Shown piece after piece: positions 48,847 to 58,344 of a stretch of 64,000 nucleotides of DNA. The stretch covers positions 372,001 through 436,000 of the forward strand of contig CP141731.1 in the NCBI GenBank assembly GCA_035621235.1. Reading direction: 5' to 3'. Position numbers and translations under genes: made by a program. Every line of letters begins with the position of its first letter. The stretch's first letter is position 1. The stretch is from Actinomycetaceae bacterium MB13-C1-2 (GTDB lineage: Bacteria > Actinomycetota > Actinomycetes > Actinomycetales > Actinomycetaceae). The notes under the pieces were generated by a model, which did not search any database, was not told the origin of the DNA, and saw only the letters and a program-made list of their open reading frames with translations.

Positions 48847-51172
48847 AAAACCCCATAAGGGCATCGCTAACAAGGAAAAGCCGGGCCGTGATCATCCTCC
48901 GTCTTCCAGTCAAACGCAGGATCACGAAAGCACTTCGATCCTGGGACGAGCAGTCCTAGTCACCCTCATGTGGGGCGTTACGCTTCTCGGTTTAGAGCGC
49001 TTGTTCCTCAAGGGCCCTTGGATTTCTGAAGCACTCACCATTGGTGCAGCTGCGATTCTTCTCGCCAGTACCGTTCTTGTCCTGTTCCCGGGACGTCGAG
49101 GAGTGTCTGCCGCAAGCGGCGGTCTGGGCGCCACGCTGGTTTGGCTCCTGTGGCAACAGGGGCAGGCCGAGAAGGCGGCAATCCACCTCTGGCTGAGTCA
49201 CCCCTCAACAATGATCGACGAAGTAGCGGTCACTACTTCGCAAGAGATCGCCCCCTTTGCGCCATACGGCGCGTTTGAGGATGTTCTAGTTCTTGCGGCG
49301 TTGTTAGTTTCTGTGCTCTGCATGGTTCTGTTGATTGTTGGGAACAGCCCGATGGCCACCGTATTGGTTCTATCGCTGCTAATGCTGGTCCCCACCATGA
49401 TCACAGGTGTCCGGATTCCCGGCGGGCTACTACTCGGCGCGGGGATCATCCTCGCTCTAGTTGTCTGGATCCAGGCTCCGCGTCGCACGGGCATCGCACT
49501 GCTTGCAGTCGGTGCATCTGTTGTTATGGCGGGAGGATTGGTCGCTGCCGCACCGGCGGCTCGGGACAAGATGTGGAATCAGGCATTTTTGCCATCACCT
49601 GTCTCTGCTGACGTTCCGGACGTGACGGTAACACTCGCTCGCGATCTCCGCGCTCGTAGCACCACTCCGGCCTTCAATTACACCGGGAGTGTCCCGGGAA
49701 GCTACCGCTTCACGCTGACGACTCTGGCCGACTTCACAGATGGTCGTTGGTTGCCGGACGAGGAGATGCCGCAGACCCGATCCCCCGTCTACCACTGGCG
49801 ACAGGCAGACACGGTAAGTCCCGAGCCAATCCCGTATGACTTCCCTCAAGATGAAACACAAGAAGTCACCATCACGATCCGAGGCTTACTCAGCGACTGG
49901 CTTCCTCTGCCTCAGTCTGCGCTCAGAGTTACCGCTGGTGAAGAAGACACTTCTTTTGAGGTATCCCGCTGGTTGTGGACGGTGAACGCGCCAACGGCCA
50001 TTAGCCCCGGCGGACGAACTCAAACCGGAGATCGCTACTCCGCTACTTCAATGCCGCTTTTGTACGACAATCTCGCCAACCTTTCAGCGACGGAATCCGC
50101 GCCATACTCTTCGATACTCGAGGCCCCCGAAGAGGTCCAGCGCTACCTCGATCTTCCTGGAGAAGTCCCCGCGGTAATCGCTGAGACAGCATGGGAAGCG
50201 GCGGGAGACCGAGGTGACAGAATCACCACGGCGTTTGCGCTTCAGGAGTGGTTCCGCAGCGGTGAGTTCACGTACAACGAGTCAGCGCCCTACGATCCGG
50301 GCGCTGATCCCGACGACCCCTATTCGGTCATCACCGCTCTCCTTGACCAGCGAAGCGGTTTCTGTGTCCACTACGCCTCGGCCTTCGCGGTGATGGCTAG
50401 GGAACTTGGACTCCCGACCCGTTTGGCCGTGGGCTATGCCAGTCAGTTCGACGGCAGTTCTCCCGCAACCGTCAGCAATGGGGATTTGCACGCGTGGCCG
50501 GAAGTGTACGTCGATAACCTCGGGTGGGTCGCATTTGAGCCGACGCCCGGCGGGGCCGGACTCCGCGCCGACACCGGGGAGGAAGTCGTGCCCGAACAGT
50601 CTGAGCCTGCCCAAGAGCAATCCCTGGCTCAGGAACCAGATACTCCGGAGCCCACCCCTCAGGCAAACATTGTCGAAGACGAAACGAACGCGGACAATGG
50701 TGCCTCAGAATTATCCTCCGCCTGGTGGTTTCTTTCTCTCGTTCTCTTGTTGGCCGTGCCTGCCGGACTGCGAACTGGTCGCACCGCCTGGCGCAAGAAC
50801 AAGATCGTAAATGGACTCCGGTCGGCCCAGCCCGCCTGGGATGAATTCGTCGATACAGCGGCCGATCTCGGGTTTCTTGACGGATCTGATTCGGGCGCGC
50901 TAAAGCCCAGAGCAAAGACCGCAGAGGCGCTCATCGAGAACCTGGAAGACAGAGGCGTTCTCAATTTCGAGTCTGCCGCCGCGGCAAGACGGATTCGGGG
51001 CGCCATGGAACTTGAGAAGTACGCCAAATCCTCACAATCAACGGCCAGAACCGACCTGGTTCAAGCCCTCAACGTATCGATTGCGGGGATGAAGAGTTCC
51101 GCTAGTCGGGCCGCTCGGATTCGCGCGATCCTCGTCCCTCGTTCCCTAGCCCGACAATGGCAGCGCGGTTAA
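48839..51172 (+). CDS. Transglutaminase-like membrane protein
   Basis: The protein is 777 residues with a GTG start. The N-terminal ~240 residues hold about six TM segments, followed by a large outside domain. The transglutaminase-like core shows Cys (RSGFCVHYASAF), His (DLHAWPEVY) and Asp (VDNLGWVAFEPTPG) in order, the usual Cys-His-Asp triad. A last TM lies at about residues 625-645, with a cytosolic tail after it. It completes the MoxR-DUF58-TGase operon, whose role is unknown but probably concerns the envelope. The stop overlaps the convergent putA stop in TTAA (51169-51172). Confidence 0.93.
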   Translation: MARKPHKGIANKEKPGRDHPPSSSQTQDHESTSILGRAVLVTLMWGVTLLGLERLFLKGPWISEALTIGAAAILLASTVLVLFPGRRGVSAASGGLGATLVWLLWQQGQAEKAAIHLWLSHPSTMIDEVAVTTSQEIAPFAPYGAFEDVLVLAALLVSVLCMVLLIVGNSPMATVLVLSLLMLVPTMITGVRIPGGLLLGAGIILALVVWIQAPRRTGIALLAVGASVVMAGGLVAAAPAARDKMWNQAFLPSPVSADVPDVTVTLARDLRARSTTPAFNYTGSVPGSYRFTLTTLADFTDGRWLPDEEMPQTRSPVYHWRQADTVSPEPIPYDFPQDETQEVTITIRGLLSDWLPLPQSALRVTAGEEDTSFEVSRWLWTVNAPTAISPGGRTQTGDRYSATSMPLLYDNLANLSATESAPYSSILEAPEEVQRYLDLPGEVPAVIAETAWEAAGDRGDRITTAFALQEWFRSGEFTYNESAPYDPGADPDDPYSVITALLDQRSGFCVHYASAFAVMARELGLPTRLAVGYASQFDGSSPATVSNGDLHAWPEVYVDNLGWVAFEPTPGGAGLRADTGEEVVPEQSEPAQEQSLAQEPDTPEPTPQANIVEDETNADNGASELSSAWWFLSLVLLLAVPAGLRTGRTAWRKNKIVNGLRSAQPAWDEFVDTAADLGFLDGSDSGALKPRAKTAEALIENLEDRGVLNFESAAAARRIRGAMELEKYAKSSQSTARTDLVQALNVSIAGMKSSASRAARIRAILVPRSLARQWQRG

Positions 51173-54100
51173 TCAGCTTCCTCCAGAATTCCGTTCGTGA
51201 TCGAGGTCGGGTTGCCGAACCTGTGCGTGGTGATAGAAACCGCCTGCTCGTGCAAGAACGGTAGTGCCTCGACCCGTCCTGCAGTCGTTGCGGGACCATC
51301 CCAGACCGCCACCGCGATCGAGCCACCGAGATCCTTCTGGATATCACCGCGCGTCACACCGAGAGCACGTACCCGCACCTCATCGCTAACCTCGTCCCCA
51401 TTCAGCATCTCGATAAAATCACCACGATCCTGAATCATGGGACTGAAGCCGTATTTGGTCGCCCAGTCATCAATGGTCCAGGGCAACGGTTTGTCAGTCG
51501 AAAGCTCGACCACTGCCGAAGTCGTCGCGAGCGGATCAAACTGGCCGGGAGCGACGCGAACCAGGGAAGAGCCACCAGCCGGACTCTCGATAAACTCTCC
51601 GGTTGCCACAGCCGCAGCAGCAATCTTGAGGACGTCAACTAGCGACCAATCACCTTCCGCCCGAATAATCGCATCGGTCGGAATGTATCGAAGCACGTTC
51701 CGCTCAGCGGCCAGCGCACTCGGGTCATTCATTCGGTCGAACTCCGAGGTAGCGGCGTGCTCTGCGTTGTAGGCGGCGCGCTCCAACACCTCCCATTCGT
51801 CATCGTCCAAGACAGTCGAAGCTGCCTCAAGCAAGTCAACCAGTTGCGGCTTACGAACATGCAGGCTCTTGTCAGCAGCTCTCTCCCCGTACGAGATAGC
51901 CTCTTGAGCAACCTCCTCGTACTCCGTGGACTCAACCTGTGGTTTGAGGGCACCGAACGAGAAGAGGTAATTCGGCCCGCCGGCCTTCTCGGTCGCTCCA
52001 ACTGACGAAAGCTTCCATCCGCCGAAAGGCTGACGACGAACGATTGCGCCAGTGATTCCACGGTTCACGTAAACATTACCGGCCTGAACTCGGTCAAGCC
52101 AGAACTTGATCTCATCTGAGTTCAGCGAGTACAGCCCTGCAGTCAGGCCGTAGTCCGTCGCGTTCTGAATCTCAACGGCCTCAGCGAGCGTCTTAGCTCG
52201 GATAACACCCAGAATCGGGCCGAAGTACTCGACCGTATGAAACTCACTATTCGGTTTTACTCCGGCACGAACACCCGGGGTCCACAAACGATTGCTGCCG
52301 TCCTTCTGTTGGGGCTTAATTGCCCAATGCTGTCCGGCCTCAAGTTTGGTCAAGCCTCGAAGTAACTTCTCTCCCGGTTCCTCAGACAACGGACCCATCT
52401 CGGAGGCGAGATTAGTGGGCCAGTCAACCTCCAGCGAACTAACCGCGTCAAGCAGTTGGTTGTAGAAACGCTTGGAAGTCCCGACCGAACCGACCAGAAT
52501 GACGAGGGAAGCAGCTGAGCACTTCTGTCCCGCGTGACTAAATGCGGAATTAACCAGGTCTTTCACAGCGAGATCAAGATCGGCGGAAGGCGTCACAATC
52601 ATTGCGTTCTTCCCCGAAGTCTCGCCGATCAATCCGAGTTCTGGGCGCCATGATAGGAACTTCTGTGCCGTCTCGGATGAGCCAGTGAGCACGACCCGGT
52701 CGACTAGGTCATTGTCGATCAGTGCGCGTCCGACCTCGCGATCGGCCGGAATCACCAGTGGAGCAAGTGACTTTGGTACTCCAGCCTTCCAGAGAATCTC
52801 CGCCAGCATGGCCCCGCACCGCTTGGCGGAGGACGCTGGCTTCAGGATCGCGGCACTGCCAGCAGCAAGCGCCGCGGCCATTCCGCCGAATGGGATTGCC
52901 AGAGGAAAGTTCCATGGCGGCACCACAACGGTTAGCTTCACTGGCTCGAACTCGGCCCCGTGAACCTTTTCGAGTAGCAGTGACTGCTCTGCATAAAAGT
53001 GCGCGAAGTCAATGGCTTCCGACACCTCAACGTCCGCTTGACCAATTGTCTTGCCGAGCTCAGATGCTGCCACTTCGATGAGTTCACCGCGATGAAGGGC
53101 AAGCTCCACGCCGACCTTGTGAAGAATGTCGGCCCTCTCCTTCGCGGGTTTTGCCGCCCATTTCTTCTGCGCCTTGAGTGCGGCCTCAATAGTTCGATTT
53201 AGCCCGGCCGGAGTCTTTACGATCCGTTGCTCCACGGTCTTCAACCCTAGTTCTGACTTCGGGACCTTAGAGAGAATCTCTTCCGCCCAGTCGCGGTTTG
53301 CAACCAATGCCGGATCGGTATCCGACGTGTTGGAGAAGCGCCAACCGCCTCCGGGGGCGCGAAGGCCCCGTTCGATGTGTCGAGCCGTTTCCTTTTGCCT
53401 ATTCTGCATCCGAGCCGGGTGGCAACGTTTATCTCCCTCGCCCACCGCCATCTTTAGCGATTGCTCAAAGCGGTCTTCCTCTTTGGCGAAGGTTTGTGGA
53501 TCTGTTCCGATCTCGAAGACTGAGGACATGTAGTTCTGTTCAGCTGCGTTTTCTTCAAGACGGCGAACCAGATAGGCGATCGCGACATCAAACTCCCGGG
53601 GATGAACAACGGGAACGTAGAGCAGAACGTCTCCCACCTCATCCCGGATTGCCTGTGCCTGTCCGTCGGCCATCCCAACCAGCATCTCGAAGTCGATCGC
53701 ATCGGTAACCCCCCGAAGCTGGGCGAGCTCCCACGCCAACGCCAAGCTGAACAGGTTGTGACCGGCAACGCCAAGGTGAACGTTCTCCACCCGTTCGGGG
53801 GTGAAAGCCCAGTCGAGCACTCGGAGATAGTTCGCGTCGGTCGCCTTTTTGGACTCCCAAGTCGCTAGCGGCCAGCCGTGGATTTCGGACTCGACAGTCT
53901 CCATCGCAAGGTTGGCGCCCTTAACAAGACGGACCTTGATTGGCGCTCCGCCTCGAGCACGCCTGGCGCCAGCCCACTCCTGAACTCGCTTCATCGCCGG
54001 GAGGGCGTCTGGAAGGTAAGCCTGGATCACGATGCCGGCCTCAAGATCCAACAGCTCCTCGCGGTCCATGATCTTCTCGAACACATCGAGGGTGAGGTCC

Positions 54101-54795
54101 AGATCCTTGTACTCCTCCATATCCAGGTTGATGAACTTTGGAGTGGGTGACGTGGCGGCATACTGGAACAGTGGAAGTAGCATCTCAGATGCTTTATCTA
54201 CGGCCTGTTGATGACCCCACTCTGAGTGCGGGCCAACTACCGAAGACACTTTGAGCGAGACATAGTCAACGTCGTCGCGCTTTAGCAAATCAAAGGTCTT
54301 GCTGAGACGGGAAGCGGCCTCTCTGTTACCCAGCACAGCTTCACCCAGCAGATTCAGGTTGAGGCGAGATCCGTTCTCTTTAAGTTTCTTGATCGCGGCG
54401 CCCAGTTTCTCCGGTCTGGCATCCAAAACCAAGTCCTTGACCAATGCCTGAAATATCCTGCGGGCGGCGATAACCACCGCTTCGGGAGCCAGCTTCGCGG
54501 TTACGCCACCAGCCTTTGCGGGAAACCTCAGCCATGTGGGGAGGAACTCCGGTGATTCCTGCATTAGTCGGGATAGGTTTGCGGCCGCAACCTTCACATC
54601 CTCCGGGCGGACCACTCCGTCAACAAACTCAACGGTGAACGGGAGCCCGCTGGGGTCATCTAGTACATCGGCCAGCAGTCGTGCTGCTTGCGCCGCTGGA
54701 AAGCGGGTTGAAAGCTCCGTCCAACGCCGCGCAGTTTCGGTCGCACGGTCGCCAGCTATCTTGAGATCGTCTGTGTCCTTCTTAGCAGTGGCCAC
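51169..54795 (-). CDS. putA: Bifunctional proline dehydrogenase / L-glutamate gamma-semialdehyde dehydrogenase (PutA)
   Basis: PutA oxidises proline to glutamate. The protein is ~1208 residues. The start is GTG 54795, preceded by GGGAG and AAGGA; the frame reaches ATG 54858 but the extra part is low in family features. The N-terminal half is the FAD proline dehydrogenase barrel (VRLVKGANLAMETVESEI, YLVRRLEENAAEQNY). The C-terminal half is an aldehyde dehydrogenase with the catalytic Cys in AGQKCSAAS and ETSGKNA before it. There is no N-terminal DNA-binding domain, so it should not regulate transcription. A further ~180 residues of unclear fold follow. Confidence 0.94.
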   Translation of the reverse strand: MATAKKDTDDLKIAGDRATETARRWTELSTRFPAAQAARLLADVLDDPSGLPFTVEFVDGVVRPEDVKVAAANLSRLMQESPEFLPTWLRFPAKAGGVTAKLAPEAVVIAARRIFQALVKDLVLDARPEKLGAAIKKLKENGSRLNLNLLGEAVLGNREAASRLSKTFDLLKRDDVDYVSLKVSSVVGPHSEWGHQQAVDKASEMLLPLFQYAATSPTPKFINLDMEEYKDLDLTLDVFEKIMDREELLDLEAGIVIQAYLPDALPAMKRVQEWAGARRARGGAPIKVRLVKGANLAMETVESEIHGWPLATWESKKATDANYLRVLDWAFTPERVENVHLGVAGHNLFSLALAWELAQLRGVTDAIDFEMLVGMADGQAQAIRDEVGDVLLYVPVVHPREFDVAIAYLVRRLEENAAEQNYMSSVFEIGTDPQTFAKEEDRFEQSLKMAVGEGDKRCHPARMQNRQKETARHIERGLRAPGGGWRFSNTSDTDPALVANRDWAEEILSKVPKSELGLKTVEQRIVKTPAGLNRTIEAALKAQKKWAAKPAKERADILHKVGVELALHRGELIEVAASELGKTIGQADVEVSEAIDFAHFYAEQSLLLEKVHGAEFEPVKLTVVVPPWNFPLAIPFGGMAAALAAGSAAILKPASSAKRCGAMLAEILWKAGVPKSLAPLVIPADREVGRALIDNDLVDRVVLTGSSETAQKFLSWRPELGLIGETSGKNAMIVTPSADLDLAVKDLVNSAFSHAGQKCSAASLVILVGSVGTSKRFYNQLLDAVSSLEVDWPTNLASEMGPLSEEPGEKLLRGLTKLEAGQHWAIKPQQKDGSNRLWTPGVRAGVKPNSEFHTVEYFGPILGVIRAKTLAEAVEIQNATDYGLTAGLYSLNSDEIKFWLDRVQAGNVYVNRGITGAIVRRQPFGGWKLSSVGATEKAGGPNYLFSFGALKPQVESTEYEEVAQEAISYGERAADKSLHVRKPQLVDLLEAASTVLDDDEWEVLERAAYNAEHAATSEFDRMNDPSALAAERNVLRYIPTDAIIRAEGDWSLVDVLKIAAAAVATGEFIESPAGGSSLVRVAPGQFDPLATTSAVVELSTDKPLPWTIDDWATKYGFSPMIQDRGDFIEMLNGDEVSDEVRVRALGVTRGDIQKDLGGSIAVAVWDGPATTAGRVEALPFLHEQAVSITTHRFGNPTSITNGILEEAD

Positions 54796-54881
54796 TCTTC
54801 CTTCTCCCAATCTCTCTTGTTCACTTGTCGTCTCGAGGTTCGCCTCTACCTGCCGCACGTCTCGGGGCTAAGGGCTAGCAC

Positions 54882-55868
54882 TCAGCTCTTGCCCTTAGCG
54901 CGAACCTGACTAATTTCGTAAAGCGCAATCCCGGTGGCGACCGAGGCGTTCAGTGACTCAACCTCGCCGGTCATAGGGATCGAAACGATGACATCGCACG
55001 TCTGGCGAACCAAACGTGAAAGCCCTGAACCTTCAGCTCCGGTGACTAGAACCAGCGGCTCAGTTGCCAGTTCCAATCCTCTGACCGAGAAATCGGCGTT
55101 GCCATCGAGACCGACAATGAAGAATCCGGCCTCCTTGCACTTCTCAAGCGCCCTCACGAGGTTATTTACTTGCGACGCGGCCATTCTTGCTGCAGCTCCC
55201 GCAGACACCTTCCACGCCGTAACCCCGATCCCGGCGGCTCGCCTCTCGGGGAGGATGAGGCCGTCGGCTCCGAACGCCGCTCCAGAACGAATAACCGCAC
55301 CAAGGTTGTGAGGGTCGGTCACGTGGTCGAGGGCCACCAGCATGCCAGGCTCAGCCTTCTGCAGAGCGTCAACGATTAGTTCATCGAGATCGAGATATTG
55401 GTAGCCCAAGACCTCGACTGCTATCCCCTGGTGTGCGGCACCATCACTGGCCCGGTCCAGATCGCGCTTAGTGACCTCGACAAACGGAGCGCCCGTGTTC
55501 GCCAGCGCCTCATACACCTCTTGCATCTTGCCCTGAGCAGGATCCGCAGCGATAAAGATCCGCTTAACCTCTATCCCTGTCCTCGCCGCTTCCAGGACCG
55601 AGTTACGCCCGACGATTATTTCGTTGCCCTCTGTTGCGCGAACCGGAGTTCTCGTCTGTGCCTTGACTCTTGCGGCATCCTGCTTGGCCTTTTGCTCACG
55701 CTCCTGTTTTCTGGCGTGAGCCGGATGCCAAGTTCTGTCCTCAGCCTTAGGTGTCGGGCCCTTCCCTGCGAGGGCCTTGCGGTGACGTCCCCCGGACCCA
55801 ACCTTCGGGCCCGCGTTGGACTGAGACTTCTTTGACGTCGCACCTCGACGCGCTTGGTTACCCTTCAT
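54882..55868 (-). CDS. rlmB: 23S rRNA 2'-O-methyltransferase RlmB (SpoU family)
   Basis: RlmB methylates G2251 of 23S rRNA. The protein is 328 residues. A basic low-complexity N-terminus of ~75 residues precedes the substrate-binding domain (IIVGRNSVLEA). The SPOUT knot has the motifs DHVTDPHNLGAVIRSGAAFG, VLVTGAEGSGL and IPMTGEVESLNASVATGI. It overlaps the cysS end by 11 bases. Confidence 0.95.
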   Translation of the reverse strand: MKGNQARRGATSKKSQSNAGPKVGSGGRHRKALAGKGPTPKAEDRTWHPAHARKQEREQKAKQDAARVKAQTRTPVRATEGNEIIVGRNSVLEAARTGIEVKRIFIAADPAQGKMQEVYEALANTGAPFVEVTKRDLDRASDGAAHQGIAVEVLGYQYLDLDELIVDALQKAEPGMLVALDHVTDPHNLGAVIRSGAAFGADGLILPERRAAGIGVTAWKVSAGAAARMAASQVNNLVRALEKCKEAGFFIVGLDGNADFSVRGLELATEPLVLVTGAEGSGLSRLVRQTCDVIVSIPMTGEVESLNASVATGIALYEISQVRAKGKS

Positions 55869-57384
55869 CAGTCCTCTTCCTGATCCCTAGTGCTTCGGCT
55901 CGGGTTTGGCGCAGTTGCCCGTATGCCCGCGAGACTCCACTCAAATAGGTCGCCCAGCCTTCCTGACCCCACGTGGCTCCCTCGGGCTGATCTTTGATTG
56001 CGATGCCCAACTTTGCGAGTGCATCGCGGATGCTGTCCGACTGCTCCCAGTCCTTTTGCTCGCGTGCACGCTGACGCATCCGGAGGACCTCGTCAATCAG
56101 CGCTGCTGCTACCCCGGCCGTCTGGTCACCGAGAGTTGACGCATCCGACGTGTTATCTGCCCAGTCGGAGGAACCCGGGTCAACCCCGAGGACATCCATC
56201 ATTGAGCGTACGAGAAGCAATTCTTCACGGATTGCTTCTTCCTCGTCATTGGCTAGAGCTTTTCGACCAAGCTTCACATGCTCGTGAATGACCGCGAGCG
56301 CAGCAGAAACGTTGAGATCGTCATTCATCGCCTCAGTAAACTCTTCAGGAAGTTGTGTGGGGTCGAGGAAGATGGACTCGGGCTCTCCGACAATCCCCGT
56401 CGCCTCGCTAACGAATCCCGCAATCTTGTCCCAGTTGGCCTGAGCCATCTCCAGTGTCCGCGGCCCCCACTCAATAGTTGAACGGTGGTGGACCGACGAC
56501 AATGCCAGGCGAATGACCGGGGGCGCAGCCTGCTGCAGCAGCGAGTCAAGAGCCAGCGTGTTGCCAACTGATTTGGACATTTTCTCGCCCTGAGTTGTCA
56601 CCCATGCGTTGTGGACCCAAAGATTCGCGAAGTCCCAGCCCGCCCCGTGTGACTGGGCTTGTTCATTCTCGTGATGGGGAAAACGAAGATCGATGCCGCC
56701 TCCGTGAATATCGAACGATTCGCCGAGATAACGTTTAGACATCGCTGAGCATTCCAAGTGCCAGGCCGGGCGTCCAGGTCCCCAGGGTGACGGCCACGAA
56801 GCGGTCTCAGGTTCGCTGTCCTTGCGAGCCTTCCACAGTGCGAAGTCGTGGGGGCTGCGCTTGCCGGGGGTTGACTCCTCGTCATCATTAAGAAGGTCCG
56901 CGGGATTCTGGTGGGTGAGAGAACCATAGTCAGGCTGAGAGGACACGTCGAAGTAGACGCTACCCGCCCCGTCCTCGTACGCGTGGCCGCGTTCGATAAG
57001 CCGTTGTACCAGTTCGATCTGGTCGGTAATGTGCCCGGTCGCGCGCGGCTCGATGGTTGGAGGAATCATTCCGAGCGTTGCGTAGGCACTCTGGAATTCG
57101 CGCTCATACCTCTGCGCAACCGCCCACCAGGGTTCACGGCTGTCGGCCGCCCTGTTCAGTATCTTGTCGTCGATGTCAGTGACGTTGCGGACATAGGTTA
57201 TATCCAGGCCGCTGCGCAACAGCCAACGAATCAGTATGTCGAAGCTGGCGGCGGCCCGGAGGTGACCAATGTGGGGGCTACCCTGAACCGTTGGACCACA
57301 CAGGTAAATGGACGCCTTGCCTTCTTGCAGTGGTTCGAACGGAACCAGTGCAGCCGACTTGGTGTCATATAGGCGTAGATCCAT
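55858..57384 (-). CDS. cysS: Cysteinyl-tRNA synthetase
   Basis: CysS charges tRNA-Cys. The start ATG 57384 gives 508 residues beginning MDLRLYDTK; the frame is open further but the extra 50 residues are not family-like. The HIGH motif is HIGHLR, the KMSKS motif is GEKMSKS, and zinc ligands are seen in LCGPTVQ, HLECSAMS and HHENEQAQ. The ATG is preceded by GGAG at only two bases, so the ribosome site is poor. The cysS-rlmB order with ispD/ispF nearby is typical of actinobacteria. Confidence 0.96.
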   Translation of the reverse strand: MDLRLYDTKSAALVPFEPLQEGKASIYLCGPTVQGSPHIGHLRAAASFDILIRWLLRSGLDITYVRNVTDIDDKILNRAADSREPWWAVAQRYEREFQSAYATLGMIPPTIEPRATGHITDQIELVQRLIERGHAYEDGAGSVYFDVSSQPDYGSLTHQNPADLLNDDEESTPGKRSPHDFALWKARKDSEPETASWPSPWGPGRPAWHLECSAMSKRYLGESFDIHGGGIDLRFPHHENEQAQSHGAGWDFANLWVHNAWVTTQGEKMSKSVGNTLALDSLLQQAAPPVIRLALSSVHHRSTIEWGPRTLEMAQANWDKIAGFVSEATGIVGEPESIFLDPTQLPEEFTEAMNDDLNVSAALAVIHEHVKLGRKALANDEEEAIREELLLVRSMMDVLGVDPGSSDWADNTSDASTLGDQTAGVAAALIDEVLRMRQRAREQKDWEQSDSIRDALAKLGIAIKDQPEGATWGQEGWATYLSGVSRAYGQLRQTRAEALGIRKRTDEG

Positions 57385-57506
57385 GGCTCCATGGTACTTG
57401 TCGATGAGATTGAACTTCACCCCGAAAGAACCCAGATCTCCTCGTCTGCGTGACAATATATTTCTCATCCGCGCACTCTCAGCATTCGCCCGCCAAAACC
57501 CCTTCC

Positions 57507-57577
57507 GGTTGCCAATCAGATAGGGGAGCAACACGCCGCGAAAACGCGGCGAAAAGTCCCCTATCTGATTGGCAACC
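57507..57577. repeat. Bipartite palindrome repeat, copy 3 (AATCAGATAGGGG type)
   Basis: GGTTGCCAATCAGATAGGGG (57507-57526) is the perfect inverse of 57558-57577. Inside, CGCCGCG (57534-57540) pairs with CGCGGCG (57545-57551) around an AAAA loop. It lies in the divergent gap between cysS and ispF, where a terminator is not expected. Confidence 0.92.
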
Positions 57578-57636
57578 TTGTAAGGAACGACGAATCACGC
57601 GATACCCCCATGATGATGCCCCCTATGATTCAGAGC

Positions 57637-58128
57637 ATGAGACAGCGGATTCGAGTTGGTCAGGGTGTTGATGTGCATGCGTTCGAAGCAGAAGGCACGT
57701 ACTCTGAACGTACACTGCACATCGCATGCCTTGAATGGCCGGGTGAACGTGCACTTGAGGGGCACTCGGACGCCGATGTTGTAGCCCACGCAATCTGCGA
57801 CGCTTTGCTGACTGCTTCGGGTATCGGTGATTTGGGAGGCGTGTTCGGCACCTCGGACCCGAGATGGGCCGGAGCAAGTGGAGAGTCGATGCTCAGAGAA
57901 ACTAAGCGTCTCCTCGATGCAAACGGATGGTTGATCGAGAACGTTGTGGTTCAGGTGATTGGCGAACGCCCTCGGATCGGTCCTCGCCGAGACGAAGCAG
58001 CGGCGGCGCTCTCTGAAGCGCTCGGAGGCGCGGAAGTAACACTGGCGGCGACTACGACGGACAAACTCGGATTCCTCGGACAAGAACAGGGCCTCGCCGC
58101 ACTGGCAACCGCACTACTCACCCAATAA
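57637..58128 (+). CDS. ispF: 2-C-methyl-D-erythritol 2,4-cyclodiphosphate synthase
   Basis: IspF cyclises CDP-methylerythritol phosphate in the MEP isoprenoid route. The start ATG 57637 gives 163 residues; the frame also opens at 57610. The metal ligands appear in GQGVDVHAF and in [18 protein letters not shown]. The C-terminal [19 protein letters not shown] is also typical. ispD lies ~1.7 kb away with an MFS gene between. Confidence 0.95.
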   Translation: MRQRIRVGQGVDVHAFEAEGTYSERTLHIACLEWPGERALEGHSDADVVAHAICDALLTASGIGDLGGVFGTSDPRWAGASGESMLRETKRLLDANGWLIENVVVQVIGERPRIGPRRDEAAAALSEALGGAEVTLAATTTDKLGFLGQEQGLAALATALLTQ

Positions 58129-58271
58129 CCAACCCAGTTATTGAGCGAACGCAACGTATCTACTGCCGTGGCACGTTGGGAACGAAAAACGCAAGAGACC
58201 TTCGAGCTACCGCGCTGTCACGGTAGCAAACACTCGGGAGGCTCCTCTTCTGATGCCACCGCGAGCTAAGC

Positions 58272-58288
58272 GGGCGGCAAACCCGCCC
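58272..58288 (+). terminator. Short GC hairpin downstream of ispF
   Basis: GGGCGG (58272-58277) pairs with CCGCCC (58283-58288), loop CAAAC. A second stem CTACCG/CGGTAG is at 58207-58226. Both lie in the convergent gap after ispF and could end transcription of either neighbour. Confidence 0.4.
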
Positions 58289-58344
58289 TACTCGGTCCAC
58301 TAGGGTAACGCCGCCATCATTCAAGTGGATTGCTTGAACCACTG

